Shown here: positions 1 through 9,296 of the stretch, in pieces | How positions within the stretch are numbered: position 1 is the stretch's first letter | Layout: the number at the start of each line of letters is the position of its first letter | DNA from: Pseudonocardia sp. CNS-139 | GTDB taxonomy: Bacteria; Actinomycetota; Actinomycetes; Mycobacteriales; Pseudonocardiaceae | Direction: 5' to 3' | DNA length: 64,000 bases | Assembly (NCBI GenBank): GCA_001942415.1 | Contig: MKJX01000044.1 | Span: 7,552 to 71,551, forward strand | The notes under the pieces: model-generated | Told to the model about the DNA's origin: nothing | Databases searched by the model: none | The model's input: the letters and a program-made list of their open reading frames with translations, nothing else | Program-made: the position numbers and the translations under genes

Positions 1-909
1 CGCCGACCTGCTCGCCGGCGACCCGGACGCGGCTCGCGCCCGCACCGCCGACGCCCTGGCCGACGCGGGCGCGCTGCCCGGCGCCACGGTCCACACGCTG
101 CGGGCGGTGCACGGCGCCGCGCGGGCCGACGCCGGCGACCGGGCGGCCGGGCTCGCCGAGATGCGGGCGGCCCGGGCGGCCGACGGGGACGCGGTCCGGG
201 CCCCGCACCGGCTGGCGGCGCTGGCCGCGCTGGAGCACCGGGCCGCGCTGGGCGCCGGCGACCCGGACGCGGCGGCGCACGTCCTGGACTGGCTGGACGC
301 CCGGGCGGGCGGCACGGTGGAGGCACTGGTGCTCGCGGGGTGGGCGGACCTCGCGGCCGGCCGCCCAGGGGCGGCGCGCGCCCGGGTGGCGCCGGTCGTC
401 ACCGAGCCGGACGGGGCACTGCTGCCGACGCGCCGGTGGAGGCGCTGCTGGTCGCGGCGGAGGCGGCGCTGCACGCGGGCGAGCCGGCCGCGGCGCTGCT
501 GGACCGCGCGCTCGGGATCGGGGTGGGCATCGGCGCCGTCCGTCCGTTCGTGCTGGCCGGGCCGCGGACCCGGGAGCTGCTGCCGACCCGGCCGCGGGCC
601 CGGGGCCCCGGCTGGTTCGCGGCCCGCCTGGCCGAGCGGCTGGCGGCGGCGCCCGCTGCGGCGGCGCCGCTGAGCAAACGCGAGCTGGTGGTGCTGGAGC
701 TGCTGCCGTCGCTGCTCAACGTGGGCGAGATCGCGGGCGAGCTGACCGTCTCGGTGAACACGGTGAAGACGCACGTCCGTTCGATCTACGCCAAGCTCGG
801 GGCGTCGACGCGGCGTGAGGCCGTCCGGCGGGCCCGTGAGCAGGGGCTGCTCCCGGGCGCCGCGCATCTCACCTTTCCCGGACGAGGCGGGCCCGCGGCC
901 GGGCGATGA
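1..909 (+). CDS. LuxR/MalT-type transcriptional regulator, C-terminal part (5' truncated, frameshifted)
   Basis: The C-terminal residues (about bases 670-850) form a LuxR/GerE helix-turn-helix: LSKRELVVLELL, then VGEIAGELTVSVNTVKTHV, then SIYAKLGASTRREAV. The upstream part is Ala/Arg/Asp-rich helical repeat sequence like the TPR-type region of large MalT/LAL regulators, so the missing 5' end probably holds the ATPase. Translation starts outside the window. The reading frame changes near base 420, from frame 2 to frame 1, as for one lost base. The family binds DNA and activates promoters. Nothing here identifies its target, although it sits just upstream of a co-directional envelope gene run. 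The HTH call is firm; the subfamily is inferred. Confidence 0.8.
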   Translation, partial: RRPARRRPGRGSRPHRRRPGRRGRAARRHGPHAAGGARRRAGRRRRPGGRARRDAGGPGGRRGRGPGPAPAGGAGRAGAPGRAGRRRPGRGGARPGLAGRPGGRHGGGTGARGVGGPRGRPPRGGARPGGAGRHRAGRGTAADAPVEALLVAAEAALHAGEPAAALLDRALGIGVGIGAVRPFVLAGPRTRELLPTRPRARGPGWFAARLAERLAAAPAAAAPLSKRELVVLELLPSLLNVGEIAGELTVSVNTVKTHVRSIYAKLGASTRREAVRRAREQGLLPGAAHLTFPGRGGPAAGR

Positions 910-961
910 CGATGTCGGCGCGCGCGGGCAGGTCGGCCGGCGGGCATCGAGGAGGGATCGC

Positions 962-1216
962 GTGCCGGGTCGGCGATACGAGTTCCGGGTGACCGGCCGG
1001 TTGTCGGAGCCGACCCGGCACGCCTTCGCCGCGCTGGACACACGCACGGTGGAGGTCCGGGGCGTGGAGATCCGCGACGTCCCGGCCGAGACGGTGATCA
1101 GCGCGGACGTCGCCGACGACGACGCGGTGCACGCGGTGCTGGGCCTGATCCAGTCACTCGGGCTGGAGGTCGTGTCGATCGAGCGCATGCCGGGGCCGGT
1201 CACCCGCGACGGGTGA
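962..1216 (+). CDS. Small hypothetical protein, ACT-like beta-alpha fold
   Basis: An 84-residue protein starts at GTG 962, chosen because GAGGAGG lies at 949-955, six bases upstream. It has alternating strand and helix character (EFRVTGRLSEPTRHAF, VEIRDVPAETVISADV, AVHAVLGLIQSLGLEVVSIE), reminiscent of a small ACT-like or ferredoxin-like domain. No catalytic motif, signal peptide or membrane segment is visible. It lies between the LuxR-type gene and the DUF1269 gene and may be co-transcribed with the latter. Function unknown. Confidence 0.6.
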   Translation: MPGRRYEFRVTGRLSEPTRHAFAALDTRTVEVRGVEIRDVPAETVISADVADDDAVHAVLGLIQSLGLEVVSIERMPGPVTRDG

Positions 1217-1279
1217 TGCCCGGCGGCCGCCGGGCCCGCAGAGTCGCCGCGACCGACCGTTCCGAGGCGGAGGAAACCG

Positions 1280-1783
1280 ATGGCGACCCTGACGGTGTGG
1301 AAGTTCGACACGGCCGACGGCGCGCGCGCCGCGCTCGACACGCTCGAACGCCTGCAGAAACAGGAGCTGATCCGCGTCGAGGACGCGGCCGTGGTGACGT
1401 GGCCGGAAGGCCGGCGCAAGCCGAAGACCGAGCAGTTGCACAGCATCGTCGGCGCGGGCGCGCTCGGCGGCAGCTTCTGGGGCCTGCTGTTCGGGCTGAT
1501 CTTCTTCGTGCCGTTCCTCGGCATGGCCGTCGGCGCGGCGATGGGCGCGCTGACCGCGTCGCTGGCGGACGTCGGCATCGACGACAGCTTCATCAAGAAC
1601 GTCCGTGACAAGGTCACGCCCGGCACGTCCGCGCTGTTCGCGATGACGTCGAACGCGGTGACCGACCGGGTGCTGCAGGAGTTCCGCGGGACGAACGCCG
1701 AGCTGATCTCGACCAACCTGTCGTCCGAGCAGGAGGCGAAGCTGCGCGAGGCGTTCCAGGAAGAGCAGGCGCAGCAGGCGTGA
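1280..1783 (+). CDS. DUF1269 family membrane protein
   Basis: A 167-residue intact protein. The N-terminal ferredoxin-like half (MATLTVWKFDTADGARAALD) is followed by a glycine-rich hydrophobic hairpin at about residues 55-95 (GAGALGGSFWGLLFGLIFFV, then FLGMAVGAAMGALTASLADV) and a charged C-terminal helix. This is the DUF1269 pattern of small envelope or stress proteins with no defined biochemical activity. A purine-rich stretch (GGCGGAGGAAACC) precedes the ATG. The stop codon overlaps the GTG of the next gene by four bases, so the two are translationally coupled. Confidence 0.85.
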   Translation: MATLTVWKFDTADGARAALDTLERLQKQELIRVEDAAVVTWPEGRRKPKTEQLHSIVGAGALGGSFWGLLFGLIFFVPFLGMAVGAAMGALTASLADVGIDDSFIKNVRDKVTPGTSALFAMTSNAVTDRVLQEFRGTNAELISTNLSSEQEAKLREAFQEEQAQQA

Positions 1784-3812
1784 GCGCGACGGAGGCCGCG
1801 ATCGCCGACCACGGGCTCGTCGGCGACCTGCACACGTCCGCTCTGGTCAGCACCGCGGGGTCGGTGGACTGGTTCTGCCTCCCGCGGTTCGACTCGCCGA
1901 GCGTCTTCGGGGCGATCCTGGACGACGCCCGCGGCGGCCACTTCCGGGTGCGCCCGGAGGGCCCCTACGAGACGCGGCAGATGTACGTGCCCGACACGGC
2001 GGTGCTGCTCACCCGGTTCTACACGCCGTCGGGCGTGGGCGAGGTCGCCGACTTCATGCCGGTGCTCGGCACCGACCCGGCCACGCCCAGCCGGCTCGTG
2101 CGGCTGGTGCGCTGCGTGCGGGGCCGGATGCGGTTCGCGGTCGACGTCGCGCCGCGGTTCGACTACGGCCGCCGCCAGCACCGCACCGACGTCACCGAGA
2201 ACGGCGCGGTGTTCACCTCCGACGGGCTCGCGCTGACCCTGCACGCCGTCCGCGAGCCGGACGACGAGCGGCTGGCCCATGGCCGGGTGGACGGGCACGA
2301 CCTGCGGCTGACCCTGGAGCTCACCGCCGGGCAGCTGCGCGGCATGGTGCTCGACGCCGGCGGCGGGCCGCCGCGCGAGATCCGGGTCGCGCAGGCCCGG
2401 CAGCTGCTCGACGACACGATCGGCTTCTGGCAGTCGTGGCTCGCCCGCTCCACGTACTCCGGGCGCTGGCGGGAGACGGTGCAGCGCTCGGCGATCACGC
2501 TCAAGCTGCTGACGTACGCGCGTCGGGCGGGCTGGTCGCCGCGCCCACGGCGGGGCTGCCCGAGCAGGTCGGCGGGGAGCGCAACTGGGACTACCGCTAC
2601 ACGTGGGTGCGCGACGCGTCGTTCTCCGTGCTCACGCTGCTGGACCTGGGGTTCGTCGACGAGGCGGCCGCGTTCGGGCAGTGGCTCGGCGACCGCTTCC
2701 GCGAGGGCGCCGGCAGCGGCGCGGACGCGGCCGGTCCGCTCAACATCATGTACCGGGTGGACGGCTCGTCGGACCTCAAGGAGGAGGTGTTGGAGCACTG
2801 GTCGGGCTACCGGGGCTCGCGGCCCGTCCGGATCGGGAACGGCGCGGCCGGGCAGCTCCAGCTCGACATCTACGGCGAGGCCATGGACAGCCTCTTCGCC
2901 GGGGACGCCGCCGGGCTGCGCGTGCCGCACCGCGGGTGGGGCGCCGTCACCGGGGTGCTCGACTGGCTCGCCGAGCACTGGGACCAGCCCGAGGAGGGGA
3001 TCTGGGAGACCCGCGGCGGCCGCCAGGCGTTCACGTACGGGCGACTGATGAGCTGGGTCGCGCTCGACCGCGGCGTCCGGCTGGCCGACCGGTACGGGCG
3101 GCCCGCGCCGGCGGACCGCTGGCGGGCCGAGCGCGACCGGATCTACACACAGGTGATGGACCGCGGCTGGAGCCCACGGCGCAAGGCGTTCGTGCAGCAC
3201 TACGCCACCGACGTGCTCGACGCGGCGCTGCTGCGGATGCCGCGGCTGGGGTTCGTGACGCCCCGGGACCCGCAGTGGCTCTCGACGCTGGACGCGATGG
3301 CCGGCGAGCTGGTGACCGACAGCCTCGTCTACCGCTACGACCCGGAGGCGTCCCCGGACGGGCTGCAGGGCTCCGAGGGCACGTTCTCGCTGTGCACGTT
3401 CGCGTACGTGGATGCGCTGGCCCGCGCCGGCCGGCTGGAGGAGGCCCGGCAGGTCTTCGAGAAGATGCTGACCTACGCCAACCACGTGGGGCTCTTCTCC
3501 GAGGAGATCGCCCTCACCGGCGAGCAGATCGGCAACTTCCCGCAGGCGTTCACCCACCTGGCGCTCGCCGACGCGGCCGTCACCCTCAACGCCGCGATGG
3601 ACGCCCCGACGCTGAGACATCGCGACTCGCACGCACTAATCCAGCGACTCGCGGGAAGGGGCCTCCGGCCTCCCGCGAGTCGCCGGAAAAGTGCACGCGA
3701 GTCGCGGGAAAAGTGTGCGCGAGTCGCGGGCTGGGGTGCGACGCGAGTCGCGCTCGCTCACCTTGTTCGGAGGATCTGGGCGGGCCGGCCCGGGCCTAGC
3801 GTCGCCGCATGA
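1780..3812 (+). CDS. Glycoside hydrolase family 15 (glucoamylase/trehalase-like) protein, frameshifted
   Basis: Starts at GTG 1780, overlapping the DUF1269 stop. The N-terminus (IADHGLVGDLHTSALVSTAG, then SVDWFCLPRFDSPSVFGAIL) and the (alpha/alpha)6-barrel part (ERNWDYRYTWVRDASFSVLT, GLQGSEGTFSLCTFAYVDAL, EQIGNFPQAFTHLAL) identify GH15. The SEGTF and NFPQAFTH segments carry the family's conserved acidic and aromatic residues. Family members hydrolyse alpha-glucans or trehalose; the substrate is not determinable here. One base is missing near 2521 (the expected YAPSGG reads out of frame). The enzyme homology ends near base 3605. The remaining ~68 residues are Arg/Ser-rich and encoded by repeat family B. 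The stop at 3810-3812 overlaps the next ATG. Confidence 0.88.
3621..3752 (+). repeat. Dispersed repeat family B, copy 1
   Basis: A cluster of CGACTCGC / GCGAGTCG motifs. The order is an ACTAATCCAG-type unit, an inverted pair CGACTCGCGGG ... CCCGCGAGTCG enclosing a GC-rich loop (about 3643-3682), then two 22-nt units of the form CGCGAGTCG + SGGAAAAGTG. The same element lies in the opposite orientation at 23755-23873. Here it is inside the 3' end of the GH15 reading frame and just upstream of the AI-2E gene. Confidence 0.8.
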
Positions 3813-5030
3813 CGACGACCGCGGACGGGTCCGACGGCGTTGCGGCGCAGACCGGGATGCCACGAGCGTGGTGGTCCTGCTCGGCACGGCCGCGGCCGTC
3901 ATCGTGGCGGCCGGCCTCCGGTCGGTGGCCTGGCTGATCGCGCCGGCATTCCTCGCGCTGGTGATCGTGATCGCCGTCGCGCCGGTGCAGCGCTGGTTCC
4001 GCCGGCACGGCTGGCCGCGATGGGCCGTGACGATCGTGCTGGTCGTCGCCGTCTACGGGGTCGTGCTGGCCATCGGGCTGACGATCGGCGTCTCGGTGGC
4101 CCGGTTCGCCACGGCGCTGCCGGAGTACACCGCCGGCGGCCGCAGCCTCGCCGAACAGGCGACGGGCCTGCTCGCGCAGTTCGGCGTCGGCCCCGACCAG
4201 CTGCGGCAGATCCGGGACTCGCTCGACCCCTCCCAGCTGTCCGGGCTGATCGCCGGGCTGCTCGGCAGCGTCGCGAGCCTGGCGACGAACCTCGTCTTCA
4301 TCCTGACGCTGCTGCTCTTCCTCAGCGTCGAGACCGGCTCCGTCGCAACCGGCTGCGGCTGATCGCCGCGGACCGCCCGGGCGCAGGCACCGCGCTCTCG
4401 ACCTTCGCGACGGGCACCCGGCAGTACCTCGTCGTCTCGACGGTGTTCGGGCTGATCGTCGCGGTGCTCGACACGGTCGCGCTGCTGCTGCTCGGCGTGC
4501 CGCTCGCGGTGACGTGGGGCCTGCTGGCGTTCGTCACGAACTACATCCCGAACATCGGGTTCGTCATCGGCCTCGTGCCGCCCGCGCTGCTCGCGCTGAT
4601 CGTCGGCGGCCCGCAGCAGATGGTGGCCGTCATCGTCGTGTACTGCGTGCTGAACTTCGTCATCCAGTCGCTCGTCCAGCCCCGGTTCGTGGGGGACGCG
4701 GTCGGGCTCTCGGTGACCATCACGTTCATCTCGCTGGTGTTCTGGACGTGGATGCTCGGGCCGCTCGGCGCGATCCTCGCCGTGCCGCTCACGCTGCTCG
4801 CGAAGGCCCTGCTCGTCGACCTCGACCCGCGCGCCGCATGGGTGGACGCCCTGGTCAGATCCGACGCGGCGGACCCGGACGCGCCGCCGTCCGCCCCGCC
4901 CGCACCGGATCGCCCGCGACCGCGGTGGCGGCGCCTGCGCGGATCGGACGGCCGTTCACCCGTTACGGGCGACGCCGGGTACGGCCCGGGCGGACCACCA
5001 TCGGCGACCGGACCTACCGGACCGCCCTGA
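3809..5030 (+). CDS. AI-2E family transporter (membrane permease), frameshifted
   Basis: The ATG at 3809 overlaps the GH15 stop codon by four bases. The protein has an N-terminal transmembrane pair (VVVLLGTAAAVIVAAGL, SVAWLIAPAFLALVIVIAVA), a central amphipathic segment (ALPEYTAGGRSLAEQATGLL), then several C-terminal membrane helices including NYIPNIGFVIGLVPPALLAL, the most conserved AI-2E/PerM motif. The family contains exporters or antiporters of small solutes; the substrate cannot be read from sequence. One base is missing near 3862 and another near 4340. The corrected length is about 407 residues, typical of the family. The C-terminal tail after 4860 is low-complexity Pro/Asp/Arg and likely cytoplasmic. 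Confidence 0.88.
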
Positions 5031-5063
5031 ACAAGCCGTGAACGACCCGTGGAAGGAGCCGCG

Positions 5064-5492
5064 ATGAGTACGCAGACGCCCTCGCCGCCCGCAGCCGGCC
5101 AGCAGGAACGCCGGGGCACCGGATGGGCCGGCGGGCTCACCGTCTTCGCCGCCGCGATCATGGTGGTGGGTGGGCTGTGGCAGGTGCTCGCGGGCATCGC
5201 CGCGCTGTTCCAGAACGTCGTCTACGTGACGACGCCGTCGTACGTCTACTCGTTCGACCTGACCGCATGGGGCTGGGTGCACCTGATCCTCGGGATCCTG
5301 ATCGTGGTCGCGGGCTTCGCGGTGATCAGCGGGCAGACGTGGGCGCGGGCGGTCGGCATCGGGCTGGCGTGCCTGAGCCTGCTCGCCCAGTTCCTGTTCC
5401 TGCCCTACTACCCGATCTGGTCGCTCGTGATCATGGCACTCGACGTCGCGGTGATCTGGGCGCTGGCGACCTACCGGCGCGACGCCCTGTGA
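5064..5492 (+). CDS. DUF7144-like four-helix membrane protein
   Basis: A 142-residue intact protein. The ATG at 5064 is chosen over an upstream in-frame GTG because GGAAGGAG at 5051-5058 is well spaced. A Pro/Gln-rich N-terminus is followed by four membrane helices (about residues 22-48, 63-85, 90-112 and 115-135). The sequence GGLTVFAAAIMVVGGLWQVL resembles the actinobacterial DUF7144 family. No enzymatic motif is present. Its stop overlaps the next start (GTGA), so it belongs to the same operon as the LapA-like and lipid-kinase-like genes. Confidence 0.75.
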   Translation: MSTQTPSPPAAGQQERRGTGWAGGLTVFAAAIMVVGGLWQVLAGIAALFQNVVYVTTPSYVYSFDLTAWGWVHLILGILIVVAGFAVISGQTWARAVGIGLACLSLLAQFLFLPYYPIWSLVIMALDVAVIWALATYRRDAL

Positions 5493-5719
5493 CCGGTACC
5501 AGCCCCGCCCCGCCGGCCCACACGCGCCGGCGGGTCAGCCCGCGGCTGGTGATCGCGCTCGTCATCGTGGTGCTGGTCGGGATCTTCGTCGCGCAGAACC
5601 GGGACACGGTGCAGATCCAGCTCTTCGCGGTGACGGTGACGTCGCCGGTCTGGCTGCTGCTCGTGATCATGGTGCTGATCGGCGTGCTCGTCGGCCTGCT
5701 CCTCGGCAGACGGAGGTAG
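5489..5719 (+). CDS. LapA-domain (DUF1049) small membrane protein
   Basis: A 76-residue protein. GTG 5489 overlaps the previous stop by four bases. It has two membrane helices separated by the LapA signature (AQNRDTVQIQLFAVTVTSPV) and ends in a basic GRRR tail. LapA/YciS-type proteins are inner-membrane proteins linked to envelope biogenesis in proteobacteria; the actinobacterial role is unknown. Three bases separate its stop from the next ATG. Confidence 0.82.
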   Translation: MTGTSPAPPAHTRRRVSPRLVIALVIVVLVGIFVAQNRDTVQIQLFAVTVTSPVWLLLVIMVLIGVLVGLLLGRRR

Positions 5720-5722
5720 GCC

Positions 5723-7057
5723 ATGGGCCGGCGCCTCGCCGCCGCCGGGGCGCTGATCGGCCTGGTGGCGGCGCTCGTGGCCGTCGTGCTCGCGACGTTC
5801 CGCAACGTCGGGCTGCTCGTGCTGACGGCCGTGCTCGTGCTGGTCGCGGTCGTCGCCGCGTGGACGGCGCTCGTGCACCGCGGCGCCGTCCGGGCAATCG
5901 CCGGGGTGGTGGCCGGGCTCGCGCTGCTGGCCGTGGTGGTGCTGCTCGTCGTGGCCGTGCTGCAGCTGGACGGGGCGGCGGTCGGGCGGATCGTGCTGGT
6001 CGTCCTGCTGGTCCTGGCCTCGGCCGCGGCGGCCCGCTACGCGCTGGCCGACGAGCTGGACACGGCACCGGCCGGACGTCCGGTGGGCCCGGCCCGCCAC
6101 GGCGTGCTGCTGATGAACCCGCGCTCCGGCGGTGGCAAGGCCGCCCGGTTCGACCTGGCCGGCGAGGCCCGCAGGCGCGGCGTCGACGCCGTGCCGCTGC
6201 TGCCCGGGGACGACCTGCGCGTGCTCGCCGAGGACGCCGTCGCGGCGGGCGCGGACGTGCTCGGCATGGCCGGCGGCGACGGGTCGCAGGCGCTGGTCGC
6301 CGACGTCGCGCGCCGGTTCGGCCTGGCGTACGTGTGCGTGCCGGCCGGCACCCGCAACCACTTCGCGCTGGACCTCGGCCTGGACCGGGACGACGTAGTC
6401 GGGGCGCTCGACGCGTTCGGGACGGCGGTCGAGCGGCGGATCGACCTCGCCGCGATCGGCGACCGGATCTTCGTGAACAACGCGTCGCTGGGCGTCTACG
6501 CCCGGGTCGTGCAGTCCGACGCGTACCGGGACGCGAAGCTCGCGACGGCCGCGCAGATGCTGCCCGACCTGCTCGGCCCCGACGCCCCGCCGTTCGACCT
6601 GCGCTTCGAGCGCCCCGGCGGGGAGCCCACGACCTCGGCCGACATGGTGCTGGTGTCCAACGGCGTGTACCGGCTCGACAGCATGACCGGGTTCGGCACC
6701 CGGCCCCGGCTCGACGGCGGCGTGCTCGGCGTCGTCACCGTCAGCGTCGACCGTGCGCGGGACCTGCCGGCGCTGGTCTCGGCCGAGGCGACCGGCCGGA
6801 TCAGCCGGTTCCGCGGCTACCGGGCGTGGAGCGTGCCGCAGCTCGTGATCGACTCGGGCGAGCCGCTGCTCGACGTCGGCGTGGACGGCGAGGCGCTGCA
6901 GCTCCCGCCGCCGCTGATGTTCCGGACGCTGCCGGGCGCGCTGCGGGTGCGCGTCCCGGTGGACGCGCCGGGCGTGGCGCAGCCCGCGCCGAAGCTCGGC
7001 GAGGCGGTGCCCGCGCTGCTGCGGGTGCTCGCGGGGCATCCCGCCCGGACGGGGTGA
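5723..7057 (+). CDS. Membrane-anchored diacylglycerol/lipid kinase family protein
   Basis: An intact 444-residue protein. Residues 1-105 form about four transmembrane helices. From about residue 125 a DAGK catalytic domain begins: nucleotide loop NPRSGGGK (about 132-139), GGDGS (184-188) and VPAGTRNHFALDLGL (about 206-220). The C-terminal half (SMTGFGTRPRLDGGVLGVV, VDGEAL) matches the YegS/DgkB fold. The family phosphorylates diacylglycerol, sphingoid bases or phosphatidylglycerol at the membrane; which one is unknown. The N-terminal membrane domain fused to the kinase is less common than the soluble form. The stop overlaps the GTG of the following MFS gene. Confidence 0.88.
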   Translation: MGRRLAAAGALIGLVAALVAVVLATFRNVGLLVLTAVLVLVAVVAAWTALVHRGAVRAIAGVVAGLALLAVVVLLVVAVLQLDGAAVGRIVLVVLLVLASAAAARYALADELDTAPAGRPVGPARHGVLLMNPRSGGGKAARFDLAGEARRRGVDAVPLLPGDDLRVLAEDAVAAGADVLGMAGGDGSQALVADVARRFGLAYVCVPAGTRNHFALDLGLDRDDVVGALDAFGTAVERRIDLAAIGDRIFVNNASLGVYARVVQSDAYRDAKLATAAQMLPDLLGPDAPPFDLRFERPGGEPTTSADMVLVSNGVYRLDSMTGFGTRPRLDGGVLGVVTVSVDRARDLPALVSAEATGRISRFRGYRAWSVPQLVIDSGEPLLDVGVDGEALQLPPPLMFRTLPGALRVRVPVDAPGVAQPAPKLGEAVPALLRVLAGHPARTG

Positions 7058-8706
7058 GCGCCGTGGGCCGGTGGAAGGCACTGGTCCCGCTGGGGATGGC
7101 GCAGTTCCTCGTCGTGCTCGACACGTCGGTCATGAACGTGTCGATCAGTCAGCTGGTGGTGGACTTCGCGACGGACATCAGCGCGATCCAGGCCACGATC
7201 ACCCTGTACACGCTGGTCATGGCGGCGTTCCTGATCACCGGTTCACAGGTCGGCGACATCGTCGGGCGACGCCGGGCGTTCGGCGTCGGGCTCGTCGTCT
7301 ACGGGATCGGCTCGGCGCTGACCGCCGTCGCGCCGACCCTGTGGGTGCTCGTGCTCGGCTGGTCCGTGATCGAGGGGCTCGGGGGCGCGCTCGTGCTGCC
7401 CGCGCTGGCCGCGCTCGTCGGCGGCAACTACACCGGCCAGCAGCGCGCGGCGGCCTAGGCGTGATCGGCGGGCTCGCCGGGGCCGGCATCGCGGTGGGAC
7501 CGCTGCTCGGCGGCTGGGCGACGACCTACCTGTCGTGGCGGGTGGTGTTCGCGGGTGAGGTCGTGATCGTCATCGCCATCCTGCTGACGATGCGCTGGAT
7601 CACCGACGCCCCGGCCACGGGACCGCGCCGCGCGTTCGACGCGGTCGGTGCGGTCCTGTCGGTGGTCGGCCTCGCCCTCGTGGTGCTGGGCGTCCTGCAG
7701 AGCGGCACCTGGGGCTGGCTGCGCCCGCTCGACCCGCCGTTCACGGTGCTCGGCTTCTCGCCCACCCCGTTCGTGATCACCGCGGGGCTGGTGGTCCTCG
7801 GCGTGCTGCGCAGCTGGCTGCGCCACCGGGAGCGCCGCGGGCGCGACCCGCTGGTGCGCTGGGAGCTGTTCGACGTGACCCCGCTGCGCGCGGCCCTGTC
7901 CACGCTGGTCGCGCAGAACCTCATCCTGCTCGGCCTGTTCTTCACCGTGCCGCTCTACCTGCAGGTCGTGCACGGGCTCGACGCGTTCCAGACCGGGCTG
8001 CGGCTGCTGCCCGTCTCGGTCACGATGCTGGTCACGTCGATGTGCGCGCCGCTGCTGAACCGCCTGGCGAGCCGCGGACGATCGCCCGGGTCGGTTTCGC
8101 CGTGCTGCTCGTCGCGACGATCTGGCTGGTGGCGACCGTCCGCCCGCAGCTCGCCGAGGCCGGTTTCGCGGCCGCGATGGCGCTGCTGGGCGTCGGGATG
8201 GGGCTGCTCGCGGCCCAGCTGGGCAACGTCGCGCAGTCGAGCGTCGGGGACGCGGAGCGCAGCGAGGTCGGCGGCCTGCAGTACACGGCGCAGAACCTCG
8301 GGTCGTCGCTCGGCACGGCGCTGATCGGCTCGGTTGTCGTCGGCGCGCTGACCGTCACGGCGCTGAGCGGGGTGCAGGGCGACCCCGGATCTCCGCCGCG
8401 GTGCAGGAGCAGGTCGGGGTCGCGGTCGCGAGCGGGGTCGAGTTCGTGCCGGTCGACGAGGTGGAGCAGGCGCTCGCGGCGGCCGGGATCCCTCCCGCCG
8501 AGGCGGACGCCGTGCTCGCGGCCTACGGGGACGCCCAGCTGACGGCACTGCGCGTCGCGCTGCTGGTCGCGGCCGGGATCGCGCTGCTGAGCCTCTTCCT
8601 CACCCGCGGGCTGCCGGGGGTGCGGCTCGCCCCCGCCCGGCGCACGGAGGCTAGCCCGGCGGCGGCCTCCGCTCCGGCCCGTCCTGTGCCGCCTCCTGCG
8701 CGCTGA
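7054..8706 (+). CDS. MFS transporter, DHA2/EmrB-like multidrug exporter, frameshifted
   Basis: GTG 7054 overlaps the lipid-kinase stop. The protein has helix 1 ending in the DHA2 signature VVLDTSVMNVSI, motif A-like DIVGRRRAFG, and motif C-like AGAGIAVGPLLGGW. A late cytoplasmic insert (EQVGVAVASGVEFVPVDEVE) precedes the last helix. Three apparent single-base losses (near 7450, 8078 and 8390) split it over all three frames; corrected length is about 551 residues. The family exports drugs or metabolites using proton motive force. The last 56 bases overlap the convergent channel gene, and the Ala/Pro-rich tail may not be the true end. Confidence 0.87.
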
Positions 8707-9207
8707 CGGCCCGGCGCACGGCGCCGAGCAGCAGCTTCGCCACCACACCGACCGCGACCAGCCCGACGACCATCTGCGTCATCGTGGCGATGCGGGCGGC
8801 GTCGGTGACCGGCACGATGTCGCCGAACCCGACCGTGGCGAACACGGTCAGCGTGAAGTACAGCGCGTCCGTCCGGCCGAGCGGTTCGTTGAAGGACGCC
8901 GGGTCGCCGTACGACATCAGCAGGTAGACCGACGCGTAGAGCAGCAGCAGGAACGGCAGCCCGACGGCGACGGTCTCGGCGGCCTGCAGCCGGGGCTTCG
9001 TCGAACCGATGATCGCCCGCGTCTGCCAGACCAGCGCGACCGTGAGCCGCCGAGCCCGAGCGCGAGCCGCACCCCGGCGCTCACGTCGAGCGCACGGTCC
9101 AGCGGCGCCAGGTAGTAGACGACCACCATCAGCACGATGCTCAGCACCGACCGCACGGACGCGCCGACCACCTGCGCCTTGGTCGCCTGTCCGGCCCACT
9201 CCGCCAC
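8651..9207 (-). CDS. Two-pore-helix type potassium/ion channel protein, frameshifted
   Basis: Begins at GTG 9207. Four hydrophobic segments are visible, with a pore loop TVFATVGFGDIVPV whose TVGFGD filter is the K+-channel signature, followed by an inner helix (MTQMVVGLVAVGVVAKLLLG). No RCK/TrkA-N regulatory domain follows; the protein ends after a charged tail. One base is missing near 9045, and the corrected length is about 185 residues. It probably conducts K+ across the cell membrane. It is divergent from the alkylsulfatase gene with an 89-base gap. Confidence 0.86.
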
Positions 9208-9296
9208 GAACGGCGAGTCTCGGCCGGTCGGCGCCGTCGGTGCCTCACCTCACGCGGGTGATGTGCCGGTCCGGCCGCGACTGGAGCGTTCCGCCG

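Noticed and set aside
2163..3632. Long open frames opposite real genes, such as the leftward frame across the GH15 gene
   Set aside because: High-GC codon bias leaves antisense frames open; the translated text is Arg/Gly/His-rich without domains, while the other strand encodes a clear family.
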